A stretch of 64,000 bases of DNA from JANSWP01 sp041941305 (GCA_041941305.1 JBGTQJ010000016.1:100652-164651); one strand, 5' to 3'; numbered from the stretch's first letter, positions 58,201 to 60,968 are shown. Numbers and translations: made by a program. The notes: a model not told the origin generated them from the letters alone.

Positions 58201-60120
58201 AGTAACTTAATTGAAGTTTCAGTATTTGGAGGAGCGTCACAAATATCAGCTTCTAACAATACAAGTTTGGTTGACCCTATTTGTGAAGGAGAGACCATTT
58301 TATTATCGACTGAATTTATTCAAGGTGCCACTTATCAATGGATTGGACCAAATGGTTTTAGTTCCGATTTATTCAGTCCTGCGATTCAGGATGCAAGCAT
58401 TTTGGCAGCTGGGGATTACTTCGTAATTGTTACTGTTGGAAATTGCAGTTCAATCATTTCAGAGGAAACAACTGTTTATTTAACTCCCAGACCTTTGGCG
58501 CCTATGATTGCGAATAATGGACCTGTTTGTGAAGGGGACAGTGCAGCAATATTTATTTCCGGCAATTTGAATTTGCAACCAACAGATGTAGTGACATTTG
58601 ACTGGTATTCGGTGACCAATGACATATATTTGGGAACTACTGATTCCACCTGGTTTGAAATTAATCCTGCTCTGGCAGGTGCGTCTGGTGGATATTATGT
58701 CATAATGAATTTGAATGGGTGTCCCTCAAATCCCTCGGCGCCAACCATTCTAGCAGTAAACGAAATGCCACAAGGTTTAATGGCAGATGCAGGTCTCGAC
58801 CAAGATTTTTGCGCAGCAACAGAAGCCATTTTAGAAGCTGAAGAACCTCAAATAGGAATAGGTACCTGGACAGCTATTGGAAATGGAATTATTGAAGATT
58901 CAACTTCTACAACAACCACAGTGACCAATCTTTCGGAGGGCAATAACCTGTTTGTTTGGACTGTTTCTGTAGAGGAATGTGGTTTCTTCGTATCTGATAC
59001 CGTCAATATCATGGTCGATATTATCCCGGTTGATGAGGCATATGCAGGAGTTGATACAGTTGTTTGTGCCATTGACCTGATTCCTTTAAATGCAAATGAA
59101 ACCCAAGTAGCCTTGGGAACCTGGACTCAACCCCAATCTCAAATTGACCTGGGGGTAGAAATATTTAATCCAAATAGTCCAAATGCCCTTGTATTTGGAT
59201 TTGAAGAAGGTGCGACCTATATTTTCTTTTGGTCCTTGTCGCAGGGCTTATGTGATGATTTTGATGCTGATACAGTTCTAATAACCGTAAATGAATCTCC
59301 TGACAATGTTGCCTTTATCTCTGAGGAGGAATTATATGCTTGTGGAGATGAACAATTGACCATAGTTGCAGAATTCCCAACCGTAGGAGATGGAGTTTGG
59401 ACAACACCTGGGAATGGATTAATTGTCAATCCAGAAGAACCTTTTACAGTCATCGCAGATTTAGATTTGGGTGTAAATACCTTCTATTGGACACTTTCTA
59501 CAGATGATTGTCCCACATTCTCAACTGATTCAATCCAGATCATTGTAGATGAAGAATTGATTGCTAATACAGACACTTTTACTTTGTTTTTCAATGAAAG
59601 TATGGGAGATAGCAGTGTCATTTTCAATGATTTCCTCGGTAATGTAAATGATTGGTCACTAAATGTGCTGAAATATCCAGACTATGGAATTTCCGTAGCA
59701 GATCTGGAAAATGGTACTGTGGATTATAGTCCAGAATTGAATTTCTTTGGTGTAGATACCTTGATTTATGAACTCTGTAATGACAATTGTCCTGATAGTC
59801 AATGCGATACAGCTATGGTTCTTTTCAGAGTATTAGGTCAAAATGGAACGGACGATTGCTTTACACCGAATATGATTACGCCCAATGGTGATGAGATGAA
59901 TGATGCACTCATCTTCCCATGTTTGGAAAGTATGTATCAGGATAATTACATCATGATTTTCAATCGCTGGGGGGACAAGGTGTATGAAAAGCGAGGTTAT
60001 CAGAATGATTGGAATGGTACATTTAATGGTCGTCCTCTTCCAGCAGGTGCTTATTATTACATTTTAGAATTGGAAGAGGGGATGAAGCCAATGAAGGGAT
60101 TCTTTACGATTGTGAGGTAG
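28300..60120 (+). CDS. Giant 10,606-residue Ig-repeat surface protein with type B T9SS sorting domain
   Basis: One uninterrupted frame of 31.8 kb. In order: an extended signal sequence with its hydrophobic core at about 61-75 and likely cleavage after SFA (81); a unique region (82-550); a cadherin/Big_9-like domain (about 553-644); MopE-like and thrombospondin type 3-like Asp/Asn-rich repeats (647-850); three DUF11-like repeats at 155-residue spacing (854, 1009, 1164); a further beta domain (about 1300-1420); about 100 Ig-like domains (1420-10,160), each usually with two cysteines; three PKD-like domains; a second Big_9-like domain (about 10,420-10,515); and a gliding-motility/CHU_C sorting domain (10,521-10,606; ITPNGDEMNDALIFPC, FNRWGDKVYE, GAYYYILEL). 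It is expected at the cell surface as an adhesin or filament exported by T9SS, with the upstream PorP-like protein as partner. The ligand is unknown. Confidence 0.93.
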   Translation: MGKKHYFLRKINRIHFLGGQNVFWVFSEKNLANLNILLSKEITSNSFGLSLIWCKHKSWKLGVFSILLILASFPFNNPSFAEGTKQLAPNSNDRIYLRSSPNGFAYYNGPADQRLHIHIGNPVTEQVFIGFSRPVSSPVYPCSGSFQTRYVRIKDPNGNVVWPSSGSPNGMAMNNGNSNITAKSQAMNGPNQIIGSGGYNAHVFDPNGLPAGDYYIEFSSQQGTAGTGRVNLEWWDITVATKGASPQAIDGRVYSKLWSLYAPRTDCNCSGPYNCFDTPFNGHFFVYSPKDSIVTKVDFNGSGLQPAFFNIFFNSFGTGNTGNVCIDRQSVAGSNALATEYPLFLNDPDPNIYLSSTFGTFDGLPFAISCDGESGFFVVKVTRPGQIDVLIDLHDSGNFEFSPGTRDVALAMKVIPQPGEQPPYIRQVPWDGNDGLGAQADLFSPFDFEVSYTQGIFHFPIYDAEYNLNGFDVQTIRPLPPLSAEPLKFYFDDSNISPNPGTGSPQVELDGCNPPCHTWNNFGFGNVNTINTWFFGTEVRSVKTEAAFCLVGANDDLDTTKVELPININVLANDLGSDIDTSSVSTLGVLQPSSGTIVSIEPTTGAITYLPNSGFTGTDIFEYVLCDTAGLICDTAMVTVEVIIPPNEICDNGIDDDCDGLTDCEDPDCNGFVGCNDNDGDGVNDAIDLDDDNDGIPDLVEGGGDSDNDGIPNWFDLDSDNDGIFDVVEAGHGQTDSDMNGIIDGPNSAFGDNGLFDNVETVPESGMLNYSIVSSDADGFADFQDKDSDGDGCNDVLEAGFTDPEQNGELGNIPLSVDGDGIVISGSDGYTQPIQTNAGVYDFRDVNVLVACDNPAIGLAKNLSAITNNGDGTYDVGIQLIVKNFGNVPLNNLEVFDDIIGQFSTVNPTLLVASDGNLVANPSWNGQSNSNILFPGQTLNVGASGTVNISFRVTPGNITNMSNSAVSGGNSPLGTPVNDISTDGNDPDGSDNDGNPDEAIPTLIDFAENPVLGLAKSDTNVINNGDGTYTISYVFVVENFGDIVINDLQIFDDVLGQYSGMNPTSFTATSGSINANPSWNGSNSSNIVANGQSLGVGQSGDVAITFTVTPGSTMVISNSASTQGTSPAGNIINDTSTDGNDPDGSDNDNNPDETTPTQTTFQENPSVNINKHIPTVTINNDGTFRFSYLIDIENTGDIVLNNLILLDDVLGLFSGANPNNFDITNGSLIGNSNWMGESNVNILQTGQQLLPGVTGDLTIHFDLTLPNSTTLNNLVNFDGQSASGAQVIDSDLETYIFTPPFCPDLSFTLGDDQICGSDSTDIIYDFEDNSGSVYFLYSIDNLLDSTDLYSNGFGGANFLDSVVIGSSNSINTISSGILLNSSTDNLTYYLYAILSPHSTYINNTCKPVVVDSLTVFPKPAIIASAGGPYCEEDEINLYASSNLSSLTFSWNGPNGFTSNEENPIISNATTGNSGVYNVIATSGNGCSSEVSNDVNLVVFDRPTPPIASNNGPICGDGNNNATLNLTNVPPGSFITWYDPNNTQIGFSNPLIISNINQADAGGYYGTVELNGCISKASAPTILVVDTIPNSMANAGTDQILCEGTILTVLSADIGDGSGFWTQDIGNPTGALIETPANSTTTVTDLVTGTYGFNWTLSNGACLNYSTDEVTVTVNSILTPPTVSNNGPLCEGDTIILFATGAPSGVSYKWTGPNGFSSTQQNPLIYPLGSANAGDYTVKITSIDGCESAFSNPSTVVVNPQPDQPNIFANEPCFGEDLVLQASDGYSTYHWYAPGATIPSAITNINTLTVTDSDSNYHSGLWSVKVVDVDGCESPISAFINVLIKSLPITPSASSNHPVCVGEDLNLTAATIPNATYNWTGPFGFSTNIQNPSIPGANNTHAGVYQVSATVDGCTSNIFTLAVIIGDNPIAAPTNNGGACGNDLNLFTNPSGGSGTYSYLWTGPSGFSSNQQNPVINNPTSANEGFYTVTVFDSFGCSSEPVTTQVSLITGNTIQPTINSNSPVCVGEELIIATVDFTGNTVNYEWTGPLGSTSSGAYPNAASITIPSAQAIDGGAYSVMVTVNGCSSIPSNPYNVFVNVLPSSNPTNDLADNCVSGTEDVTLMANPAGGASPYSFSWIGPNNFSSNAENPVLTNITSDDSGSYNVTVTDANGCESNFGLTILDLIDMPQYPGVQPFYFSCEGERLEITVANFDPEVNYTWLFETNPVGTNSPILVIDPVTQANDGVYTVSVESSGCSSLNALFLLTVNESLVIDVPDQEFDCLNGFSNINIASTVSGGEVPYNFSWVGPNGFSSTDSIPTILNATSNESGTYTLEVIDANGCESNVSSGIINISDRPVNPLLQQISGGCGDEDLVLSVQSYSGGIVSYNWFFEGNNLNNDSPVLSISNPSNTNSGEYSVFVVVDNCNSDTTKLNVDVSTGITVNIDNQTLSCVAANTNLTLSSTVNGGVPPYNYLWTGPNNFTSAAVSPVIPNASANHSGTYNLAVLDANGCSSALTSAVITITNAPDAPILTSTGDDCQGAFATLSVQTYSGTSVIYNWSKDGVPIINNSHNLNINPLSISDEGTYLVNVSVDGCSANSGSLELEVYDNPIATIAPIDTVTCSDGTVDLTLESSIIGGNGNNIFSWSGPQSYSSTSQNAQITDVTSANSGIYILQVTDGNGCQSQIISTSVDISDSPDMPIISSNGEQCRGGQLVLSTPQISGNNVTYKWMKDGVPFAGASNSTALIINNLGMVDAGAYSVEVTVGNCSAISETFTQEVFEKSEVIASTDTPMGCFAGNQDINLKANPQEGAAPFTFFWSGPNAFSSNLQNPTLVNVTPAQSGIYTVLMTDANNCSAEPSTVTLDIQSAIDQPQISISGDMCAGNLVTLEVQQYSGSSVSYIWLKDGFPILNNSNSLILNPSKTTDSGSYTVKVVVNDCEASSLPINLEIDPVPVVTIDPVQAQNCVVGTEDLTFNSNVIGGTPPYQYSWSGPGNFNAVTANPTLFNLNSDDAGTYILEVIDDNGCQAQAVSVELEISDDIASPVISSTGPVCEGGDFILSIQPYSGNNVNYEWYFEGNFLESGNPNLIVDNASVAMTGNYTVKVTAQGCEATSAIYHQIVYSDPIATINPIDPMLCTDGDQTLVLSANITNGQLPFFYSWESSNGFVSNVANPTIQNANMGDAGYYYLTVLDANGCKSAPVSTHIEITDGIEPPVITSTGVVCEGEAVTLEVEPYFGFEVDYEWFKNGNPINNNTHFLILGPAMAADSGDYVVNVTVDGCSELSNSFVQVVHSRPTVTIDPVSDIQCATGTTDLTINSNPSGGTPPYSFNWQGPYGFSSILEDLQFFDVTASISGTYTLVVTDVFGCESSVESVNVVIDDGIAQPVISSTGPICEGESVTLSIPSYSGSSVSYSWTLDGTPISNNSNLLILNTATIGDGGNYAVNVTVDGCDATSDPFNQLVYEQPIVTIDSLPFIACSDGLQDIEINATVAGGEAPYTYEWTGPNGFMAVTEDLLFVNVDASVSGIYVLRVIDANGCESAAVSATLSVESGLNKPLITSSGPTCEGGEVVLTIAPYTGFDVTYNWFKDGQMLVNNGTEIVITPAVLANAGIYTVEVSVDSCTAFSDPFELIIFEKPQGNISAVDPIECATGEEDIQLFAEISAGTGPFEYEWNGPNGFFSTLDTVTLSNVTPQMSGTYTLEITDSNGCGSSILSTEVVIENGLNEPIISSDISVCAGEDAIISVQPITGANVSYQWQKFGIPLPNSDHFELNFLPTDTSDAGEYRVLVNANGCSVLSDILILSVFEKPVVTIQDIDELNCTPGNEDISFSVGIEEGEPPYNYEWSGPNNFFSVLSNPTLSNVDQTFNGTYTVVVTDSLGCISDPTAVEIVITEAIDQPVIVSSGNTCSGEEVSLEVQSYSGSSVQYFWTLNGDALPNNSNLLIINPSNTAFSGEYEVSVVVDGCESSSVAYDLVIYETPVVNIEPVSPILCADGSQSTQLVSNITGGTLPYIFTWTGPNGFISNVQNPTISALDNSKSGTYSLLVTDANGCKAITTNVELEVTESIDQPVIVSGGATCEGGSVTLQVQSYTGTNVSYDWFVNGDNIPNNSNVLVINPVTSNFIGDYTVTINVDGCESTSNPLSLDIFEEPEVFVTPIDPIPCSDGTAMLNLMSNITNGTAPFSYQWTGPIGFTSANANPVISNIDAGYNGTFNLIVTDANGCISDMASVEVSITDAIDQPVIVATGDACSGGGINLEIQSYSGASVLYEWEFEGGHEPGNSNVMQVSPLNSNFIGDWTVTVTVDGCSATSEPFSMSVLDLPEVTIDSLPQVTCTDGTETLTLSCNVTGGLAPYQYFWTGPNGFSSTNQNPVLQNINASMTGTYLLTVVDANGCISQPESSEVSITDAIIQPVIVSTGATCEGGLVVLEVQEYTGANLTYSWNLNGNQLNNNSNILIINPATSNFSGIYDVTVVVDDCKSDSEPFELQIFENPSAIIAPIPPRNCTDGSEDLNLSPSITGGTSPYTYNWTGPNGFNSSIANPTISNINASNAGTYSLVITDSNGCQSEVASVEVEITNGLEQPIISSTGSKCEGDLVVLEVQPFFGSNVVYAWMRDGNPISNNNNELIINPAIMDFAGEYEVMITVDGCGSISAPYSLEIFEKAEVTITPVDPIECTDGTESLTLQSVVTGGNPPYQFKWTGPNGFISTNQNPTLNNVSLLNSGSYVLSVKDANGCESDEISVEVSITEGLAEPVIVSTGAACENETVTLNVQNYLGAEVLYEWSLNGNTLPNNTNQLIISPANISNAGNYEVMVTVDGCSTNSDVYQLEIYGQPQVNINPVASLDCTDGKQSLTLESNISLGTLPYSYSWSGPGNFSSTIQNPIIANVDASDAGTYILVVTDANGCESNAQSVEVEITDSPEQPVILSSGATCEGGTVILEVQSYSGVNIDYEWTLEGIALPINSNQYIIQPVTLDFAGIYEVTVLIDGCSVTSQPYSLEIYEQPTITLDSINPIDCTDGLQNLNLSSSVFGGTSPYTYNWTGPNSFNSALPNPIISNITDLNSGTYNLIITDANGCQTNTASIEVGITNAIEQPVLTSSGSVCEGGEIILMVQQYSGSNILYEWSFDGSILNNNSHELVINPVTTDFVGEYEVTVYSDGCSASSQPLSIDVFETPSIIIEPVLPVSCTDGDENLTLFSNVSGGLPPYSYEWSGPNSFFSVNANPTLQNINSDMSGSYTVFVTDANGCRSVAASVEVNITETIDQPVIVNSGAICEGGSFTLEVAEYFGTIVNFYWTLNGNPLPFNTNAYVINPALLDYEGTYQVTVEVDGCSSVSAPFDLDIFEQPIANIDPVADIECTNGAQDLTFNTNIQGGLAPYTYSWTGPDNFSSGIQNPTLSNIDAINSGTYNLIVTDNNGCESEVASVEVSITNGLIQPTITSSGAVCEGASVELEIPDYNGNSVIYEWTVDGTPINNNSNQLIINPVTMDFDGEYLVHVIVDGCETTSLPYDLVIFESPEVSIDPIDPVTCTDGLQFLTINSNTSSGLAPYTYSWTGPNGFTSSNEDPLLVSVNSTMSGTYTLVVTDANNCSSVATSIEIQITDGVTMPVITSSGPTCEGGTVVMSVQQYSGSDVVYEWYLEDNGLPNNSHEFIINPATLDQAGEYQAIVTVDGCADTSDIFTLPIFEQPEVSIAAIDPVFCTDGTESISFQSQATGGSGNYTFEWIGPNNFSSAIQNPTISNINSSNSGTYTLIVTDSNGCSSIAESVEVVISDALNVPVITSSGPTCEGNLIVLSVPAISSPNVSYEWRKDGVPLFHNAHELMLNPVFLSDAGDYELMISADGCEVTSAVLELDVYENPAVTIDGPMDPFNCVNGSDDIELSAIATGGQSPYLYNWSGPNGFISSSQTALLTNINATNSGNYSLIIEDINGCESSPSTFNVEITDAPVQPIINSTGTVCEGGAVTLFVQNYSGATVNYLWKKDGNPLPQNGNQLLFEPATLADAGTYIVEVLVDDCQVISEAYDLEIFEKPTIEIEPVPIFACTDGTETLDLNVNVLSGTPPFQFSWSGPNGFISNSQNPSIANISSIHAGSYSVAVKDANNCQSAAASVEVEITDDIDQAIITSSGPVCDGDQVILSVQIYAGPNVTYFWTKDGSALNINSFQIILDPATTSDAGDYQVTVDLNGQCSSTSPVFNVAVFDKPSLAIDPIPNFDCTEGTQEYTINTSINGGDGAYTIEWSGPNMFTSSLLNPTISDITSDQAGTYTAIVTDGNGCQSDLESAELVASDALFQPIISSSGPACEGEEVVLSVAQVAGANVVYLWTKDGNLIINNSNTLVFDPVLPGDAGNYAVTIEQGGCLATSNVFTQVVFEKPVISIDPIAPVECTDGNQNLTISTNATGGGAAYTYTWTGPNNFGSSSQSPTLLGVNNSMSGTYIVTIMDSNGCIGDPVSTELFITDAIAQPSITSTGPACEGESVTLSIQEYFGANVTYDWTVNGIPIGNNTNEIFIAPADISQNGDYQVQVTVDGCSATSQLFLQTIYEQPQVSINPIDPIECSNGLENLILNANVSGGNTPYTYQWSGPNGFTSFSQNPTITSLDNSKSGTYNLLVSDQNGCNSEIASVEVSITEAIDQPVLTGNSSVCEGATVTLEAPLYQGAYVNYIWLKNGDQLSNNSNLLTINPATIDLSGEYILQVEVDGCTATSAPFILIVYENPIAIVDAIDPIECTDGNESITLSSTVLGGVAPYQYFWTGPNGFNSASSLPTLSKISSDEAGTYSLMATDGRGCFSNTFSFEISITDAIDQPLLSSTGPACEGEDVILEIDPVAGATVNYLWMRDGTPISNNSHQLILNPVLASDSGIYSVSVNADGCEGSSTGLTQIIHAQPLVTINNIDPIECTDGNQTLSLEAMANNGTGNYSFSWTGPNGYSSQNAVAILNNISSDENGTYTVFATDENNCTSDPVSIEVSITDAIDQPVLTSTGPACEGEEVILEVEPISGTNISYIWMRDGITISNNSNQLILNPATIADAGNYQVVIESDGCNGTSAILNQIIYEHPEANITPIDPITCTDGTQSLNLNATVTGGSSPYFFSWTGPNNFVSTNQNPVLNAINSSNSGTYIFEAQDMNGCISHAASIEISITDAVNQPILTSTGPACVGEEVVLEVESIAASNISYVWMRDGISISNNSNQLILDPVLISDAGNYSVVIEANGCVGTSSSFDQIVYENPVLEIDPISPIECTDGTQNLSLLANAVGGSGIYSYSWSGPNGFVSANQNPVLTNITAQNSGTYCANVTDSNGCQSVSVCIEVSITDALNQPILSSSGAVCEGDEIILSIPPVQGFNVTYIWMKDGISISNNSNELIINSASLVDVGDYSVMIEASGCETTSNFLYQEVFENPGIEIEDIDPILCSDGSDNLGLLANVSGGDGNYDYQWSGPNGFTSTLENPTIFGISSQETGTYDLQVSDGNGCLSDIVSVEIAVTDAIDQPIILSSGPACEGGEVILSVQSYAGANVSYQWTRDGISIPNNSNELIINPVTMADMGDYAVSVTVNGCESISTLFSQTIYETPTVSIDPIDPIACTDGSQTLNLGASVNGGSGTYTFAWSGPNGFVSPSQNPSIPGITNDNAGTYYLIVTDGNGCDSPLQSIQVAITDAINQPVISSSGPACEGGVLNLSVDLVQGSNVIYNWLHNGNILPNNSNELIISPVSVLDGGAYQVEITADGCSSTSSVYNQDIFDTPILGIEPVAAIKCTDGTNDIQFISAIDGGNGIYDIEWTGPNGFISFNQNPIINSVTSINSGVYILNVRDGNGCDASPVSIDVSISDALQQPVISSSGPSCEGGTITLNIESYNGSNVSYVWMRDGIPISNNSPELILSPALATDSGDYTVTVIVDGCENTSSEYELLVFPQPQVFIDPVDPLLCTDGNENLVINATAFSGSGNFTYQWTGPNGFNSTIQDPTIFGANSTNSGTYTLVVTDDNDCQSDPVSIELFITDAPLQPVASATSPACEGEMVTIEIQPIIGNNVNYQWFRDTTPIPGNSHQLILNPAVFKDSGNYWVEVVVDGCQVNSAQIEVIIYPTPEVEIENVDPISCSDGLEDVQLNATPSNGTAPYTFNWTGPNGFTSTLEDPILNNVTADNSGTYTLQLTDVNGCKSNLVSVSISITDQPLQPILSGNGPVCEGEIIELSIPAIPGTSIVYEWMRNGVSISNNSNELVINPASILDGGEYLVKVTVDGCEATSNIYTLAVREKPEVTIDDVPIAECVDTGFDIQLMSNPAGGDGNYLFSWTGPNNYVSIEQNPVLINVTNEHSGTYILQVVDANGCESALASVDIEVTVNPEKPVITSSGPVCEGDMIILEVQNYIGSNVVYQWTRDNVPLPNNSNQLILNPVQMTDMGSYNVIVIVDGCEGISDPNMIEVYEKPIVELPEIDPFECTDGGENYVFDASITGGLPPFIFEWTGPNGFSSSAINPSISGLTSINSGTYTLQVYDANGCESVPASVEMFITDAVLQPVINSSGPVCEGTPVTLSVDSYSGASVEYIWTRDGEDLNVNSNELFFNPASIDIAGEYQVVVIVDGCEAEAQPVQIIVYPRPEVVIGEIPPILCTDGSLDVLLNASVSNGTPGYNYFWQGPNGFFATTEDILLNSVTSIKSGTYSLLVTDSNGCESDLSSITLEITDAIAIPLITGAEPVCSGEQIQLEIAPYSGNNVSYIWTKDGLDLNNHSNLLLISPSSVDDAGKYQVVVNADGCEADSPEIEVIVFDNPEVTIIDAPDVFCTNGQEELVLNAEVMGGIGPYSFEWTGPNNFYSVNEDPELVNLNATFSGSYTVSVTDSNGCQSNAYTIEIDVIDAIQEPVIIANAPLCAGAQVILEVQEYSGVDISYEWRKDGQVLSNINNNQLILNPTSIDDIGEYQVRVIVDGCENTSDLYLLELYDSPVVNIAPIAPVLCTNGQEDLTLDATITGGSGNFIYEWTGPNNFNSNNEDPVLINVTAAFSGTYSLVVTDANGCHSPPVSVEIDIQDAIEQPVISSTGPACEGETIILSAENYAGIDVDYQWITPAGANNISGINTNEITISPVVKALHEGNYILQVFVDSCTTISDTFNVIVYSQPTLNPTISDISLICSGSDLGLSANATGDSPLQITWSGPNGFSSNLPNPIIHDVSTLNNGEYLLEVQSISGCISTATIQVDNILPFPETPTVSSNSPICEGESISLSTSTHGELFEWIGPLGSSSSTLSLPGLTTSNGNTIIPFDHPSYLPGNWQVRITDSLGCITELSLPIEIEINNIPAAIATNSGNICIGETVQLFANDLEDATYLWLKNGDTLSTQQNPQIDLLETTTFELVIQLNGCISAAASTTVTVWSPPTANPEAAYFLNLDCSPSDLMLSANAQGQEPLIYSWTGPNNFTSNVENPAIANASSSNNGVYELTVTDVNGCSSVYATDIVNIITDDVPQPIINSSGPACQGETVTLTTQFYIGSTVDYVWLKGNVIVLGNNSNELVISPVNAADAGEYSVRVKVDECILESGIYEVIVFDQPTLAPTDSLSQNCEGGTLYLFANAGNIAGNVTYEWTGPNGFSSNAPNPLIPNTELEDNGAYTVNVVSQSGCVASASVVVSGITGIPETPMAFGNSPVCVGANIVLSTQQPYPGLAVLWYNAENTVVGFGQTTILSSTDPIAIPPFYAKVIENNCASNLSNLVDIAFVDVPIATASNDGPICEGEQVQLFAGTIAGAEYQWRVLGEPDHFSTEQNPLVFNLDSTTIFEVLINVEACDSDLVASTTVEVDAVPIISSISGNGTYCGGSDITLSGSSSVSTGNLNYTWTGPNNFTFTGIDDASGNFELEISNASQSHTGTYTLILETQNGCESAPQSVYLNVGEAPPTPVLTANGTILCQGQNLILSATSYLNQNVVYQWMFNDGTTNFLLGNTNDATFLLNSVLPSNSGIYSVTVMVDGCTTALSNLIEVSVFGGASQISASNNTSLVDPICEGETILLSTEFIQGATYQWIGPNGFSSDLFSPAIQDASILAAGDYFVIVTVGNCSSIISEETTVYLTPRPLAPMIANNGPVCEGDSAAIFISGNLNLQPTDVVTFDWYSVTNDIYLGTTDSTWFEINPALAGASGGYYVIMNLNGCPSNPSAPTILAVNEMPQGLMADAGLDQDFCAATEAILEAEEPQIGIGTWTAIGNGIIEDSTSTTTTVTNLSEGNNLFVWTVSVEECGFFVSDTVNIMVDIIPVDEAYAGVDTVVCAIDLIPLNANETQVALGTWTQPQSQIDLGVEIFNPNSPNALVFGFEEGATYIFFWSLSQGLCDDFDADTVLITVNESPDNVAFISEEELYACGDEQLTIVAEFPTVGDGVWTTPGNGLIVNPEEPFTVIADLDLGVNTFYWTLSTDDCPTFSTDSIQIIVDEELIANTDTFTLFFNESMGDSSVIFNDFLGNVNDWSLNVLKYPDYGISVADLENGTVDYSPELNFFGVDTLIYELCNDNCPDSQCDTAMVLFRVLGQNGTDDCFTPNMITPNGDEMNDALIFPCLESMYQDNYIMIFNRWGDKVYEKRGYQNDWNGTFNGRPLPAGAYYYILELEEGMKPMKGFFTIVR
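28344..28355. repeat. T6G6 tract in codons 15-19 of the giant gene
   Basis: Six T then six G residues lie upstream of the signal-peptide core. Adding one G leads to a stop after about 22 further codons, and losing one leads to a stop after about 13, so either slip would abolish the whole 10,606-residue product. Confidence 0.7.
30238..30845 (+). repeat. Calcium-type Asp/Asn-rich repeats in the giant protein
   Basis: Residues 647-850 start with a MopE-like motif (CDNGIDDDCDGLTDCEDPDC) and continue with thrombospondin type 3-like units of the form D-x-D-x-D-G-x-x-D (DNDGDGVNDAIDLDDDNDGI and similar). Such loops usually bind calcium and stiffen the stalk. They occur once, at the membrane-distal N-terminal part. 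Confidence 0.8.
30859..32196 (+). repeat. Three DUF11-like repeats with exact 155-residue spacing
   Basis: Copies begin at NPAIGLAKN (854), NPVLGLAKS (1009) and NPSVNINKH (1164), each 465 bp apart. Each contains NNGDGT(Y/F), a NFGD/NTGD 'continuity' segment, DD(V/I)LG and a PSWNG-like segment; copies 1 and 2 end in an acidic DGNDPDGSDND stretch. The third is the most diverged. Confidence 0.8.
34612..55656 (+). repeat. 41 tandem two-domain (B-A) Ig-like units, period about 513 bp
   Basis: I counted 41 consecutive dyads. Domain B (about 87 residues) follows IDPI(D)P..CTDG, GG..PY.(F/Y).W(T/S)GPNGF.S, NP, SGTY.L.VTDANGC. Domain A (about 84 residues) follows QPVI.S(S/T)GP.CEGG.V.L.(V/I)Q.YSG..V.Y.W..(D/N)G, NNSN.LIINP, AG.Y.V.V.VDGC. 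The start of A1 (34870) and A41 (55399) are 20,529 bp apart over 40 periods, 513.2 bp or 171 residues each. Each domain usually has one cysteine near its start and one near its end, fitting an Ig-fold disulfide. Confidence 0.92.
59860..60117 (+). other. Type B T9SS / gliding-motility C-terminal sorting domain of the giant protein
   Basis: Residues 10,521-10,606 match the CHU_C/TIGR04131 pattern: FTPNMITPNGDEMND, then MIFNRWGDKVYE, NDWNGTFNGRPLPAGAYYYIL and a final MKGFFTIVR. This domain directs secretion through T9SS, and for type B cargos a PorP/SprF-like partner is generally needed. Confidence 0.93.
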
Positions 60121-60143
60121 ATTTTTGAAATATTATATTAACT

Positions 60144-60187
60144 GAGGGGTGTACAACTGTGGCATTCGCCATCGGTGTACATCCCTC
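60144..60187. terminator. Hairpin between the giant gene and the convergent lipoprotein gene
   Basis: Outer stem GAGGGGTGTACA (60144-60155) / TGTACATCCCTC (60176-60187) with one G-T pair, and an inner TGGC/GCCA stem. Neither side has a strong T run, so it may end transcription poorly or protect the 3' end of the mRNA. Confidence 0.55.
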
Positions 60188-60198
60188 AAATATTAATT

Positions 60199-60867
60199 CT
60201 ATTTGGCTTCATATTCGAAATGATAAATATGTAAATCAGAAAAATCCAAACTTCTTTCATTAGGTAATCCATTTTGATAGTATTCGTAAGTTGAATTTAC
60301 TATAAATGGGTTTGTTGCCAATTGAAGCTCAGCGCTATGATCAATAATCTCGTAACGAGTGATATTGTTCGCATTTTGCTGAAGTTCGTAAGGTGCTATC
60401 AGGAAATCTGATAAACCATTGGCAAAATTTATTTTATTATCGTATTCGTAAAATTCCTCATATGCAAGAGTTCCATCTTCCTTGTAGGTTTCTGCCAGAA
60501 CTAGATTTTCATTCTCATTGTGGGAATAATCCGTAATTTGGATAGTATCATAATTTATTTGTTCTTGTTTTTTCCTTAAGAGATGTTTTTGTATCAATTT
60601 TCCTCCTAAGTCATATTTATACAATAAAATATTTGTGAAAAAGGATGATGATTCGGGGGTTTTTGAATTTTTTATGACTTGTCCCAAATCATTGTAGACA
60701 AATTCCTCAACACTGGAAAAATTGGTATATTCTTTTGTGATTCTTTTTATCCTCAGTTCATTAAAAGGAATTTCAGATATAGAAGAGCCCTGGTCTTCTT
60801 TGCAACAACTGGAATAAAGGAAGATCAGCAGGAGAGAAAATAAAGAGAAAGTTTTAAAGAGACGCAT
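60199..60867 (-). CDS. Small lipoprotein of unknown function
   Basis: A 222-residue protein with a lipoprotein signal: basic start, hydrophobic stretch and Y-S-S-C with Cys21, followed by a second cysteine. The mature part has repeated YD/RHS-like beta segments: EEFVYNDLGQVIKNS, LLYKYDLGGKLIQKH, EEFYEYDNKINF and STYEYYQNGLPNERS. Such [Y/F].Y...G pattern repeats are common in small Bacteroidota lipoproteins of the DUF4595/RHS-repeat kind. I cannot assign a function. It is convergent with the giant gene and about 100 bp downstream of the T9SS type A gene on the same strand, so co-transcription with it is possible. Confidence 0.65.
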   Translation of the reverse strand: MRLFKTFSLFSLLLIFLYSSCCKEDQGSSISEIPFNELRIKRITKEYTNFSSVEEFVYNDLGQVIKNSKTPESSSFFTNILLYKYDLGGKLIQKHLLRKKQEQINYDTIQITDYSHNENENLVLAETYKEDGTLAYEEFYEYDNKINFANGLSDFLIAPYELQQNANNITRYEIIDHSAELQLATNPFIVNSTYEYYQNGLPNERSLDFSDLHIYHFEYEAK

Positions 60868-60968
60868 TTTTTGTTAATTTATGTAGATAGTCAATTTGGA
60901 TGGACACCAATAGAGGTGCCCATCCAAAGAATAGTTACTTAATTGTGAGAATATTAAAAGTTCCAGAC

